Source: Lentimicrobiaceae bacterium (lineage in GTDB: Bacteria; Bacteroidota; Bacteroidia; Bacteroidales; JALOCA01). From it: a DNA stretch of 64,000 nt. Within the stretch, counting starts at the first letter, position 1. The number at the start of each line of letters is the position of its first letter. The position numbers and the translations under genes were made by a program. The stretch covers positions 62,001-126,000 of the forward strand of contig JALOCA010000005.1 in assembly GCA_023227965.1 (NCBI GenBank), written 5' to 3'. This document shows positions 9,101 through 16,479 of the stretch, piece after piece. The notes under the pieces are model-generated. The model saw only the letters and a list, made by a program, of their open reading frames with translations. It was not told the origin of the DNA and did not search any database.

Positions 9101-9383
9101 CCTGATAGGTGTATTTTCTTACCAGAATATTGTAAATCACCTGACTTTTCATTGAATCCAAATAGTAATTCTCACGGGCAAGAGAAACTGAGTCGAAGAG
9201 CAGCATTTCTTTTATTGCATCTCCTTTGGCTAATTTTTTGGCAATTGTCTTGCTGGTTTCACTAATGGCATAATTCCGGGCTTTCTTTTCTACATTAGTA
9301 GTAAGAAATGTAAATGAAAGTTGGAAAAGACATACAAGGGCAAAAGAAATTGCAAATACTTTAATCGCACCTTTACTTCGCAT
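6186..9383 (-). CDS. secDF: Fused protein translocase subunit SecDF
   Basis: SecDF uses the proton gradient to pull exported proteins out of the SecYEG channel on the periplasmic side. The 1065 residues carry both halves: a first membrane segment at residues 8-28, the SecD signature GLDLKGGMNITLEV near residue 104, a large periplasmic domain, the SecD membrane bundle (about 560-720), then the SecF half with GIDFLGGRSYVVRF near 770 and its own membrane bundle to the end. Fusion of SecD and SecF is usual in Bacteroidota. Between about residues 285 and 365 there is a low-complexity Lys/Thr/Asp/Ala insertion inside the periplasmic domain. A good Bacteroidota promoter lies at 9431-9461. The gene appears to be transcribed alone. 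Confidence 0.97.
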   Translation of the reverse strand: MRSKGAIKVFAISFALVCLFQLSFTFLTTNVEKKARNYAISETSKTIAKKLAKGDAIKEMLLFDSVSLARENYYLDSMKSQVIYNILVRKYTYQECKEREINLGLDLKGGMNITLEVSVIDIIRALSGNSTNPTFQKALNLASEREKNSTKDFVTLFGEAFAEVDPNAKLAAIFTSPEFRDRINYNSTNVEVLKVIRDESNGAIDRTFNILRTRIDRFGVTQPNIQKLQTAGRILVELPGIKDPQRVRKLMQGTAKLEFWETYKFTELAPFFEEANKKLKSMVNSDGTLTYTADSTAKKDTLVNDTTAKTANVTKEISKTTRPSDKKKQPQTAKDTVKGKPSLLSKIDSGKADTSATAKGKKSFAQYAKDNPLFAYLTPAFYQDNKGQFFPGEGAAVGYAQIKDTAHINHLIKVVKNVFPRDLKLAWTVKPNPERPEVLELVALKITTREGIAPLGGDVITDARQDYDQNGRVEVSMSMNNDGARTWKRITGENIGKQVAIVLDNFVYSYPKVNDEIPNGRSSISGTFTVEEGKDLANILKAGKLPAPAKIVEEAVVGPTLGKEAINAGVWSFVAAFALTLLYMIFYYNRAGMVANVALFTNMFFVFGILASLGAVLTLPGIAGIVLTIGMDVDKNVIIYERIREEIRAGKGIRLAIDDGYKHALTAIIDSNITTLLTGIVLYIFGSGPIQGFATTLIIGTLSSLFCAIYITKLIFVWMMDKNIKIDVWNNITKNILTKVNFDFIGLRKIFYIVSFSLMVIGVISLSFRGLSYGIDFLGGRSYVVRFDKNVRTDDVRDALTKKFGTTPEVKTFGLSDQVKITTSYLIDNQSIQADSIVETKLFEGLKPFYTSSISREDFMSHSEKKVLGKLSSQKVEPTIAYSLLVKAYYAVFFSLLIIFGYVAIRFRKWQWGLGGVVSLFHDAFIVVSVFSLFYGILPFTLDIDQHFIAAILTIIGYSIMDTVIIFDRIREYTNMYPKRDLHTNMNDAINHTLSRTLNTSGITFMVLLAMFIFGGEVIRGFAFALMLGVVIGTYSSVFNATPIAYDLIMWRSKVKENKALQSKK

Positions 9384-9430
9384 TTTTTATTGTTTTTATT
9401 AAGTTTATTTTCTTTTCATTTTTGAGTCTG

Positions 9431-9461
9431 CAAATATAGAATATCCTTTATAAATTAACAA
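9431..9461 (-). promoter_or_regulatory. Bacteroidota promoter for secDF
   Basis: Read on the minus strand, TTG (rc of 9459-9461), a 20-nt spacer and TATATTTG (rc of 9431-9438) match the TTG-N17-23-TAnnTTTG consensus known for Bacteroidota. The site ends about 48 nt upstream of the secDF ATG. Confidence 0.65.
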
Positions 9462-9534
9462 TTTATCGGAAAAACTTTTTACTTATCTGCCTTACAATAA
9501 GTCATTATCAGCCATTTAAAAAAGGAATACAAAA

Positions 9535-9562
9535 AACCGCCAAAGAATAATTCCCGGCGGTT
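9535..9562 (-). terminator. Rho-independent terminator after the SGNH-hydrolase gene
   Basis: Stem AACCGCC (9535-9541) pairs with GGCGGTT (9556-9562). On the minus strand it is followed by six U residues. It lies 24 nt past the stop of the gene ending at 9586. Confidence 0.85.
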
Positions 9563-9585
9563 GCAGTATTTTTATTTTGCTGGTA

Positions 9586-10872
9586 TTATGGGAAAATTAC
9601 ACCAGGAAAATTTGTAACATTGACTTTTGGAATATTTGCATTATATTTTAGATTGATGGCTTCAATGAAAAAATTGGCTGTACAGGCGGCTCCCCGGGGA
9701 TTGAAATGGATTCCGTCAAGAGAAAAAAATCCTCCGGTAATGAATTTTGAGGTAAAGGTTACCCCATCAAGCACCATACCATTTGCAATATTCTTTATAT
9801 AAGCATTCATATCAACATAGGCAAGACCAAACTGCCCGGCAAGGGTAGTCAGAGTTTGGTTATACGCCGTAATAGCAGAAGTAATTTCTGAAATTTCCGT
9901 AGCGTCGAGCACGTATTTTATAGGAATAGGTTTTTGGCTGCCCCAGCCGGCACATTTTATAGAATCCTGAGGAAGAGTTAGCAGCAAAAGTTCTCCCGCT
10001 TGTATTTGCCGTAACCCCGCGGGTGCAGCCGGATCCTGGATAATAAACCCGTTTTCCCCAAGTTGAAAACTGATGCCTAAAACAGCATAGGCAGCATTTA
10101 AAGCATCAACCTTTGCTTGCTCCTTCAGTACTAATCCATTGTAAGGAATGGTAGTAAAAAATGGAAACCCGGTGATGTCAGGGACATTGGCAATAACACC
10201 CTTGGCTCCGTTAGCAGTAAGCTGCTGAAGAATATATCCTATATATTGTCCGAAAGCTACGGGATTGGTAATGCTGTCGGCTTCTCCCCCTGCCAAAGCA
10301 TAGCTAAGCACATCATAGTCGCCTAATCCTAACGAAAAGAAAGTAGGATTTTGCACAATAGCATCGCGCAGTACAGTGGTTGAAGAGGCATCTGTTGCAA
10401 AACGGCCAAAATAAGGATTCCGCAATCCATACCCTTCTACCAACAAATGAAATGATTTGGCACCCGGAACGCCCATATTATTAAAAGGACCCTGGCTTTT
10501 TATGCTTTCAAAATTCTGTACATTGGGAGTACCTCCGGCGGGTAATGGGCTAAGGGAAGTGGCTTCCAGGCAATCGGTAAAATAACCTAGCACTTTTTTA
10601 GAACCAAATCCGAGATCATCAAGCATAAGAGGCTGGTTAAAAGTTCCACTTCCTACTTTTTGTAACTGAGAAGCCAGGATGTTGGGGTAGGAATACTGTT
10701 GTGCGGTTTTGTACAATTCTCCATCGGCAAAGCCTGCAGTAAACGAACTGCCAATGGCAACATAGCGGGTAAAATCGGCATCACCTTTCGAGGGAGCAAA
10801 ATCATCAATTTCGGGTTTGCAGGCTGCAAAAAATGCAAAAAGCAAAATGTATAATAAAGTTTTGTACTTCAT
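9586..10872 (-). CDS. SGNH/GDSL-hydrolase lipoprotein
   Basis: A 428-residue lipoprotein: the signal peptide ends in FAFFAAC, with Cys18 as lipidation site. The hydrolase block I is IGSSFTAGF, with Ser43 as the probable nucleophile, and block V is DGIHFNPRGAA, giving the catalytic Asp-His pair near the C-terminus. The block III position reads GLGDYD, so the usual Asn of GxND is Gly here, which may alter the oxyanion hole. The family hydrolyses esters of lipids or acetylated sugars. The gene follows the FadL-like porin gene by 18 nt and shares its transcript, suggesting that the pair releases and imports lipid or other hydrophobic substrates at the outer membrane; this coupling is inference. 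Confidence 0.85.
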   Translation of the reverse strand: MKYKTLLYILLFAFFAACKPEIDDFAPSKGDADFTRYVAIGSSFTAGFADGELYKTAQQYSYPNILASQLQKVGSGTFNQPLMLDDLGFGSKKVLGYFTDCLEATSLSPLPAGGTPNVQNFESIKSQGPFNNMGVPGAKSFHLLVEGYGLRNPYFGRFATDASSTTVLRDAIVQNPTFFSLGLGDYDVLSYALAGGEADSITNPVAFGQYIGYILQQLTANGAKGVIANVPDITGFPFFTTIPYNGLVLKEQAKVDALNAAYAVLGISFQLGENGFIIQDPAAPAGLRQIQAGELLLLTLPQDSIKCAGWGSQKPIPIKYVLDATEISEITSAITAYNQTLTTLAGQFGLAYVDMNAYIKNIANGMVLDGVTFTSKFITGGFFSLDGIHFNPRGAACTANFFIEAINLKYNANIPKVNVTNFPGVIFP

Positions 10873-10890
10873 AACATCAGATATTTAAGG

Positions 10891-12117
10891 TTAAAGATTA
10901 TAATGGATACCTATACCAGGAATGATATTGGTAACCTTGTAAGTTCCTGTGAAATTTCCGGGTTCATACGAACGTTCTTCTTCCAATCCGTTCAACTGCA
11001 GGTACGACACATCAATACCCAGGTTTTTCATGGGGCAATAAGTCATTCCCAACGAAAAAGCAATAGTATTCAGGCTGGTGGTTTCAGGATTGAAATAGTC
11101 CTTATTAGTAGGAGTTGCGTCATAATACACTCCGGCACGCAATTGTATTTTGTCGCAAAGACGGTATTGCAAACCCAGGCGGGGAATGAAACTGTCGTGG
11201 TATTTACGGGGGTTGCTCGAATTTAGCTTTTCACCACTTTCTTTAAATTTAAAACTCAGTGAATCATAAACATTCCACACTACCCAGTTCAATTCAAGGG
11301 CTACAAGTAATTTTTCGGTAGCCTGGTACGATACTCCCACGTCGAAGTTTGCAGGCATAGGAAGGTCGGCATCAAATTTATTATCTTCGGGTATCCCTTG
11401 TTGATGAATGGCTTCGGGCGTGGTAAAAGTAGCATCTCCGTCGCGAAGTTTCATCGTAATTTTCGAACGATAATCCAAACCTATATTTAGTTTATCGGTA
11501 GCTTTGTAAAAAATGCCTGCATTAAAACCATAATTGGCTGTTTTTCCTTTCAACTCAAGCTGGCCTGTTACATCTTGGCTATTATAAGGCAATGCTTTGT
11601 GAATGGTAACATCGCCGGTGGCATAAATTAGTCCCAGTCCGATACCCAGTTTTTCGTTTAACTGATACGATACTGTAGGTTGAAAATAGAAGGCTTTGAG
11701 TGAAATATCCTGAATAAGATATCTGCCTTCCCAATCTTCATCCCATTTGGCTGTGCTTCCGTAAGGTGTGTATAATCCAAAGCCCACGGTAAATTTTTTG
11801 CTTACTTTATGGCTAACATACAAGTACAAAGGAGTGCGAAGCGGATTATCGGTTCTTGCTTCATAATCGGAACCTTTTGCATGAAATGTTACATTCGAAA
11901 AAATTCCACTGGCACCCAGCGAAATGCTGCTTTTGTTTTTCAGCAATGCCAAGCCACCCGGGTTGTAGAAAATGTTGCTTGCATCCATAAGCAACGACGT
12001 GCCGGTTAATCCCATACCGGTCTGCCTTTGTCCCTGTATCCTAACCTGGTATCCTCCGGCAACAGCCTGAAAACAAGTAAAAGCAACAAGACAAACAGCG
12101 ATGCAGATTTTTCTCAT
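10891..12117 (-). CDS. FadL/OmpP1/TodX-type outer-membrane transporter
   Basis: A 408-residue outer-membrane beta-barrel. The signal peptide ends at AVAGG. The start of the mature protein (GYQVRIQGQRQTGMGLTGTS) followed by NIFYNPGGLALL matches the conserved N-terminal plug region of FadL-family channels, in which residues near an NPA/NPG motif line the lateral exit. Many alternating beta strands follow (FTVGFGLYTPYGSTAKW, LGIGLGLIYATGDV, LQYRLCDKIQLRAG), and it ends in a short aromatic strand (GIGIHYNL) typical of barrel insertion by BamA. The family takes up long-chain fatty acids and other hydrophobic compounds. It is the first gene of a two-gene operon with the SGNH lipoprotein and has a promoter at 12161-12189. 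Confidence 0.92.
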   Translation of the reverse strand: MRKICIAVCLVAFTCFQAVAGGYQVRIQGQRQTGMGLTGTSLLMDASNIFYNPGGLALLKNKSSISLGASGIFSNVTFHAKGSDYEARTDNPLRTPLYLYVSHKVSKKFTVGFGLYTPYGSTAKWDEDWEGRYLIQDISLKAFYFQPTVSYQLNEKLGIGLGLIYATGDVTIHKALPYNSQDVTGQLELKGKTANYGFNAGIFYKATDKLNIGLDYRSKITMKLRDGDATFTTPEAIHQQGIPEDNKFDADLPMPANFDVGVSYQATEKLLVALELNWVVWNVYDSLSFKFKESGEKLNSSNPRKYHDSFIPRLGLQYRLCDKIQLRAGVYYDATPTNKDYFNPETTSLNTIAFSLGMTYCPMKNLGIDVSYLQLNGLEEERSYEPGNFTGTYKVTNIIPGIGIHYNL

Positions 12118-12160
12118 ATTCGCATTTTTTAAGTTAAAAATTAGATATTATTAATTATCG

Positions 12161-12189
12161 CAAATATAATATAATAGTTTCCATACAAA
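12161..12189 (-). promoter_or_regulatory. Bacteroidota promoter for the FadL-type gene
   Basis: On the minus strand TTTG (rc of 12186-12189), a 17-nt spacer and TATATTTG (rc of 12161-12168) match the family consensus. The site ends about 44 nt upstream of the start codon. The rest of the gap up to ung is very AT-rich and shows nothing else. Confidence 0.6.
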
Positions 12190-12383
12190 ATCAATTTTTT
12201 AAAATGTTTTTTAATGAAAACCGACTTCGTTTAGAAAATTACGGGAGAATAATATCAACTAAAAAATATAATTATTTATATATCAATTATATTATTAAAG
12301 ATAAGGAACTTCATATGATAAGGCAAAACTGTTAAAAAAAATTTATAAAAAACCATTAACATGTATATAGTTTCTATGTATGG

Positions 12384-13061
12384 CTACAATCTCCAATCAA
12401 TGGGTTTTTGGTGCAATTCCGTTAAAATTTCGTTGGTCTTTGAAAAATGCCTGCAACCGAAGAACCCTTTGGCTGCTGCCAGCGGAGAAGGATGTGCTGC
12501 CTTTAAAACATAGTGATTTTCAGTATTGATAAGTGCTTGTTTTGCCTGTGCATAAGCACCCCACAACAGAAAAATTATTCCTTTTTTATGTTCGGACAAT
12601 GCACGGATAGCAGCATCGGTAAACATCTCCCAACCTCTTCCCTGGTGCGAAGCAGGCTGGTTTGCCCTTACCGTTAAAATAGCATTGAGAAGAAAAACTC
12701 CTTCTTCCGCCCATTTCAGCAAATTACCGCTTCTGGCAGGCGGAATTCCCAGGTCGCTTTCGAGTTCCTTAAAAATATTGATTAGTGAAGGAGGCTTGGG
12801 AACCCCGTGGTTTACCGAAAAACACATTCCATGTGCCTGCCCGATGCCATGATAAGGGTCCTGCCCCAAAATTACCACCTTCACCTTATCAAAAGGAGTA
12901 TGGTTGAAGGCTGCAAATATTTGCGATCCGGGAGGATACACCGCATAAGTTTTCTTTTCGTTCACCAAAAAATCCTTAAGCATACTGAAATAAGGAGCTT
13001 CAAATTCAGGCATTAATACTTTCATCCAGCCTTCTTCAATTTGGGGTGTGCTATTACTCAT
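12384..13061 (-). CDS. ung: Uracil-DNA glycosylase (family 1)
   Basis: Ung removes uracil from DNA and starts base-excision repair. The 225-residue protein carries the water-activating motif GQDPYHG near residue 65, the family region LLNAILTVRANQPASHQGRGWE further on, and the minor-groove loop HPSPLAA near residue 190 with the catalytic His. Length and motif order are those of family 1 enzymes, so function is confident. The gene is single on the minus strand and divergent from the small lipoprotein gene at 13172. Confidence 0.98.
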   Translation of the reverse strand: MSNSTPQIEEGWMKVLMPEFEAPYFSMLKDFLVNEKKTYAVYPPGSQIFAAFNHTPFDKVKVVILGQDPYHGIGQAHGMCFSVNHGVPKPPSLINIFKELESDLGIPPARSGNLLKWAEEGVFLLNAILTVRANQPASHQGRGWEMFTDAAIRALSEHKKGIIFLLWGAYAQAKQALINTENHYVLKAAHPSPLAAAKGFFGCRHFSKTNEILTELHQKPIDWRL

Positions 13062-13071
13062 TTTTTATGCA

Positions 13072-13100
13072 TTGTTTTAAAACAGAAAATAATATATTTG
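13072..13100 (+). promoter_or_regulatory. Bacteroidota promoter for the 41-residue lipoprotein
   Basis: TTG (13072-13074), an 18-nt spacer and TATATTTG (13093-13100) match the consensus closely. The predicted transcript starts about 65 nt before the ATG at 13172. Confidence 0.65.
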
Positions 13101-13171
13101 CAACTTTAAAGTTATTAGGTGTAGATACCCATCACTCCGGTAGTATTAATAAAATATCTTTTGGTAAAAGT

Positions 13172-13297
13172 ATGAAAAAAGTAGTTGTAGTATTAAGTTT
13201 ATTGATTTTTTTGGCAGTAGTGGCTGTTTCGTGTAAAACCCGTGAAAAATGCCCTGCTTACCGCGAATACTCAAAATTTCAAAGCGAAAAAAGGTAA
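13172..13297 (+). CDS. 41-residue lipoprotein with a CPAY motif
   Basis: The ATG at 13172 gives MKKVVVVLSLLIFLAVVAVSC, a complete lipoprotein signal with lipobox AVSC (Cys21). The mature peptide is only 21 residues: CKTREKCPAYREY, then SKFQSEKR. The longer frame from 13046 overlaps ung and lacks a sensible N-terminus, so it is rejected. A consensus promoter sits at 13072-13100, which supports expression. Very short lipoproteins with a CPAY core recur in Bacteroidota to my knowledge, but I know of no function. The second cysteine could form a disulfide or bind metal. It precedes the predicted barrel gene at 13338 by 40 nt and may share its transcript. Confidence 0.7.
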   Translation: MKKVVVVLSLLIFLAVVAVSCKTREKCPAYREYSKFQSEKR

Positions 13298-13337
13298 AAA
13301 TCTTGCTTGCCTGACCTAAAAAACAAAAACACCCGGC

Positions 13338-14108
13338 ATGAAACGAACGGGTAATATATTGGGGTTTCTCTTTTTTTTTGTGCTTTGCCCCCCTGCATTT
13401 GCACAATCGGCTATTGCATTCGACAGTATTAGTGATAATGTAATCTTTCGCAAAGAATGGTCTGGTGGGGTTACATTCCATTCCGGAGGCTGGGGAGTTA
13501 CATTCCACAAGGGGCAGTATCTCGATGTGGAAAGAAAACGTATGTGGGAAGCCGATCTCGTGGGCATGAAAACCGGTAAGGAAGTAAAATCGGTAATTCC
13601 TTATTTTTCCGATGCCAGACCCTTTGTGTATGGTAAGTTAAATTATTTATACATTCTACGTGCAGGTTACAGTTTCCATAACCTGCTGAACCGAAAACCT
13701 TACTGGGGAGGGGTAGAACTACGGTATTTTTATTCTGCCGGTATATCGGTGGGTATTACCCGTCCGGTATATCTTTATATTTGGTATGTGGATGATACAA
13801 TAGGCAATTATTTCACAATTAAAGTAAAATCGGAAAAATACAACCCCAACAAGCACGATTTGGGAAACATTTACGGAAGGGGACCTTATGGCGACGGTTT
13901 CGACCAACTGGAATTCCATCCTGGTATTTATCTTAAAGCAGGTTTAAACTTCGATTTCGGTACATTTAACCGTTTTGTAAAATGCCTCGAAGTGGGAGGT
14001 ATCCTCGATTATTACCCACAAGCCATTCAATTAATGGCTTTTAACCCCTCTAAAAACCTGTTTCCTTCCATCTATTTAAGCTTTAGCCTTGGTAAACGAG
14101 GCAATTAG
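13338..14108 (+). CDS. Predicted outer-membrane beta-barrel protein, unknown function
   Basis: A 256-residue protein with a Sec signal peptide ending in PPAFAQ. The mature protein is rich in aromatic residues and Gly, with alternating strands such as WSGGVTFHSGGWGVTFHKGQ, VELRYFYSAGISVGI and PSIYLSFSLGKRGN. The strand pattern and the C-terminal aromatic strand suggest a small barrel of the outer membrane. The stretch GDGFDQLEFHPGIYLKAGL resembles the last strands of several uncharacterised Bacteroidota barrel proteins. No catalytic motif is visible. It follows the 41-residue lipoprotein in the same direction, so the two may work together; that is inference from position. Confidence 0.75.
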   Translation: MKRTGNILGFLFFFVLCPPAFAQSAIAFDSISDNVIFRKEWSGGVTFHSGGWGVTFHKGQYLDVERKRMWEADLVGMKTGKEVKSVIPYFSDARPFVYGKLNYLYILRAGYSFHNLLNRKPYWGGVELRYFYSAGISVGITRPVYLYIWYVDDTIGNYFTIKVKSEKYNPNKHDLGNIYGRGPYGDGFDQLEFHPGIYLKAGLNFDFGTFNRFVKCLEVGGILDYYPQAIQLMAFNPSKNLFPSIYLSFSLGKRGN

Positions 14109-14518
14109 GTAACAAGCAAACTTATTCCCCTTACATTTTTATTTTTTATTCTTTTCACTTGGATTTGGGTTTAGCATTCGGGGAAGCATGTTTTTACCTT
14201 ATTCTGGATAGCGAAAATTTTTCTATCCCGCCGGGAAAAAGAAAATAGAAGTGAGTTGGGTAATATTAGTAACCCATAAGAAATCGCTAAAAATCACAAA
14301 GGGGAAAAATCCTTTGTACTCCTTATGCCCTTAGTGGTTTATAAAAAAGGTTCTGATAAGGCTATTATAGGCTCTGGTACATATTTTTATAACCCTTCTC
14401 AATCCTTTGCGCATCTGCGTCATCCGTGTTCTATTCCAAAAGATTGTGCGGATTGTGCGGATTGTGCGGATTGATAAGATTGAATACCATTCATAACTTA
14501 TTGCTCCAAGCTCCGAAC
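14109..14518. other. Gene-free gap with degenerate intergenic repeats
   Basis: About 400 nt without a convincing gene. It contains CTTTGTACTCCTTATGCCCT at 14311-14330, resembling a degenerate GT-rich intergenic repeat. CATCCGTGTTC occurs at 14421-14431 within a block resembling the one near 16600, and there are nearly four copies of the 9-mer GGATTGTGC/GATTGTGCG between 14440 and 14475. A tract with a 7-nt period (CTCCAAG, CTCCGAA, CTCACAA) lies at 14504-14524 and runs into the neighbouring relic. No promoter or terminator was recognised. Confidence 0.5.
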
Positions 14519-14647
14519 TCACAACTGTTTTACCACCTTACACGTACCTATCGTTTCACCATTCCTTACCAAGCGTACCAAGTACATCCCTGGCAAAATG
14601 TAACATGCTGAAGAATTATAGAAATGGTTTGCAACCTTACGCTGAAC
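14519..14647 (-). pseudogene. Relic of a type IX secretion C-terminal sorting domain
   Basis: On the minus strand, 42 codons end in ILPGMYLVRLVRNGETIG followed by TCKVVKQL and a stop at 14519-14521. GMYLVRL, then a charged turn, then KVVKQ is the typical last beta hairpin of T9SS type A sorting domains. Nothing upstream codes for the rest of such a domain: an in-frame stop sits just before this stretch, and the next minus-strand gene ends at 14666. The fragment therefore looks like what is left of a deleted cell-surface or secreted protein. Confidence 0.6.
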
Positions 14648-14665
14648 TCAGGTTAGTAATAATAC

Positions 14666-15700
14666 TCAACTATTTTTCATCCCTTTGTATCTTCTCCAGA
14701 ACTTATACCGGGTAAAAGAGGTATATTTCATCACTTCGCAAAAGCCGGGAAGCCGCATCAGATAATGAAGCAGGCGATAGCTCAGTACCACCACGGCAAA
14801 AGTGATTGCCATTTCCAGGATGTTCGAAAACAATCGTGCGGTAAAGCTATTGCCGGGGATAATGTTGATAGAAGATAGCAGTTTCCAGAAATACCAGATC
14901 ACCATGGCATTGGTAAAACATAAAATCCCGATGATGAAACCATGTGCGGTTTCGATGGCACGTTTGGGGCATTCGTTCATGCACCGCATACAACTTTCGC
15001 ACCGGTAAGTCCAAAACGGACGCTTATCCACGGTAATAATGGCTTTAACCGGGCAGTTCCGGATGCAAACATTACAATTGTCGCACGAGGTGTTGGCATA
15101 AAAGGATTTTGCAAAAATAAAGCGTCCGATAAAAAAGTAGCCTATGCTTACCGGGGCAATAATCATATCCTGGATAATATCGTAGAAAGCATGCATATCC
15201 TTTTTATTGCTGAAGATGTTTCCGGCAAATTTTTCGGAGATGCGTTTACACCTTTCGTGTATGGACCGGACAACCTTTTCGCGTAAGCCTGGATGCAGCG
15301 AAATCCAATTCGACGGCAGGTCAATAGAGCGTAAACCGACAATTTTATATCCTTTCATCCATAAAACCATCGCGGCAAGCCACAGGGTAATGCCACTAAG
15401 TCCGGGAAGGAAATACCTGGATAATTTCATTCCGGCACGGGTGTTTACCAGGAATACGGTGTTGCCGTTGGCTTTCGGGAAACGAAAGATGAAATACATA
15501 ACCACTGGCGGATAGTTAAATCCATGGGTAGGTCCGCAAAATCCAAGCATCGCATTTTGGGGTGGAGAAGGAATGTTCTTACGGTCAATCTTAGCCAGGT
15601 CAAACGCCGATACCGGTATTTGTTTTTCCGTGGCAACTTCGGTCAGCCAGCGTGTAACATTACGGGCATTGCCTGTTCCGGAGAAATAATAAATCAGCAT
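14666..15700 (-). CDS. Flavodoxin-like / 2x[4Fe-4S] ferredoxin membrane protein (EFR1-like)
   Basis: The N-terminus has the flavodoxin FMN-binding start MLIYYFSGTGNARNV; the ATG at 15700 is preferred over 15712 because it places this motif at the start. Residues of the longer 348-residue form are used below. A flavodoxin-like domain spans about 5-165. Two ferredoxin clusters follow, CDNCNVCIRNCP at 210-221 and CESCMRCMNECP at 238-249, each giving one [4Fe-4S] site. Two or more hydrophobic segments (about 258-280 and 296-318) come after, so the protein is anchored in the membrane by its C-terminus. Known EFR1-type proteins combine flavodoxin and ferredoxin domains; the added membrane part here suggests electron transfer between a cytoplasmic donor and a membrane partner. 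Donor and acceptor are unknown. Confidence 0.85.
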   Translation of the reverse strand: MLIYYFSGTGNARNVTRWLTEVATEKQIPVSAFDLAKIDRKNIPSPPQNAMLGFCGPTHGFNYPPVVMYFIFRFPKANGNTVFLVNTRAGMKLSRYFLPGLSGITLWLAAMVLWMKGYKIVGLRSIDLPSNWISLHPGLREKVVRSIHERCKRISEKFAGNIFSNKKDMHAFYDIIQDMIIAPVSIGYFFIGRFIFAKSFYANTSCDNCNVCIRNCPVKAIITVDKRPFWTYRCESCMRCMNECPKRAIETAHGFIIGILCFTNAMVIWYFWKLLSSINIIPGNSFTARLFSNILEMAITFAVVVLSYRLLHYLMRLPGFCEVMKYTSFTRYKFWRRYKGMKNS

Positions 15701-15879
15701 CTGGTTAATCATAACATCTGGTTTTGTTTTACAAAAATCTAAATTTTTTGTGGATTTCTGCTAAACAGAAACAGGATTTTGTAGGAATAACTATGCCATG
15801 AATATCATTAAAGGGCAAAATATCCTAACACAAACAAAGTTATATGAACTTTTTACAGTAACAGTACATAGTTTATAAT

Positions 15880-15976
15880 CTAACTATTTTAGTAAAGATA
15901 TTAACTATTTTAGCAGATAATAATACTATAGTAATAAATAATAAATTTCTTTTTATAAAGAGTCTAACTATTTTAG
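15880..15976. promoter_or_regulatory. Three regularly spaced copies of YTAACTATTTTAG
   Basis: The 13-mer occurs at 15880-15892 (C first), 15901-15913 (T first) and 15964-15976 (C first). Starts are 21 and 63 nt apart, both multiples of 21 and thus close to whole numbers of helical turns, so all copies face the same side of the DNA. Each copy contains an inverted CTAA/TTAG pair (TTAA in the second). They lie 138-234 nt upstream of the helix-turn-helix gene and are good candidates for regulator binding sites, perhaps of that regulator itself. Confidence 0.6.
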
Positions 15977-16113
15977 AAACAAATATGAAATATTTCGATT
16001 ATAATTTTTCTATTATAGAATATTTAAATCGTCTTATTTATTATTTATATATTATAGTAGCAAATAGTAATCATATTATTTATATCTTTGTGCTATCATT
16101 AATCTTAATCGCC

Positions 16114-16479
16114 ATGCAAATATTAATCGGAACCATCATCAGGGAATACTGCGACAATAACAAGATAACTGTAAAAAAACTGGCTGCATTGGTAGGCGTT
16201 ACCCCTGATGCCCTTTACAAGATGATACGGAGTAATCAGATTTCCATCAATCTGCTTCAGCGTATTTCCGCAGCACTTAATTTCAATTTTTTTTCGTATT
16301 ATGGTGCAACCACCGAATCCGAATCCAATAAACAGGAATTGGAAGCACTGCGCAGTGCTTTTGCGTCGCAAAAACAGGAAATGGACCAAATGAAAATTCG
16401 GATGCAGTTGCTTGAGCAGGAAAACACCTATCTAAAACAAATCAACCGGCTACTGGAAGGGAAATCAATTACGAATTAA
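16114..16479 (+). CDS. Small helix-turn-helix DNA-binding protein with coiled-coil tail
   Basis: The ATG at 16114 gives 121 residues. The region IIREYCDNNKITVKKLAALV, then GVTPDALYKMIRSNQISI, is an XRE-like helix-turn-helix, followed by LLQRISAALNFNFFSYY, as in short Bacteroidota regulators. The rest (about residues 60-115) is a charged heptad-like helix (SNKQELEALRSAFASQKQEM) that probably makes a coiled-coil dimer. The longer frame from 15985 would read through an AT-rich leader containing one end of the repeated boxes and is rejected. The last codons (SITN and stop) are made of the AATTACG repeat that follows, so the repeat has invaded the 3' end. Upstream lie three YTAACTATTTTAG boxes; autoregulation is likely but inferred. 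Confidence 0.75.
   Translation: MQILIGTIIREYCDNNKITVKKLAALVGVTPDALYKMIRSNQISINLLQRISAALNFNFFSYYGATTESESNKQELEALRSAFASQKQEMDQMKIRMQLLEQENTYLKQINRLLEGKSITN

Noticed and set aside
13146..13508. 120-codon minus-strand frame over the small lipoprotein
   Set aside because: Overlaps two better supported genes on the other strand and has no sensible N-terminus.
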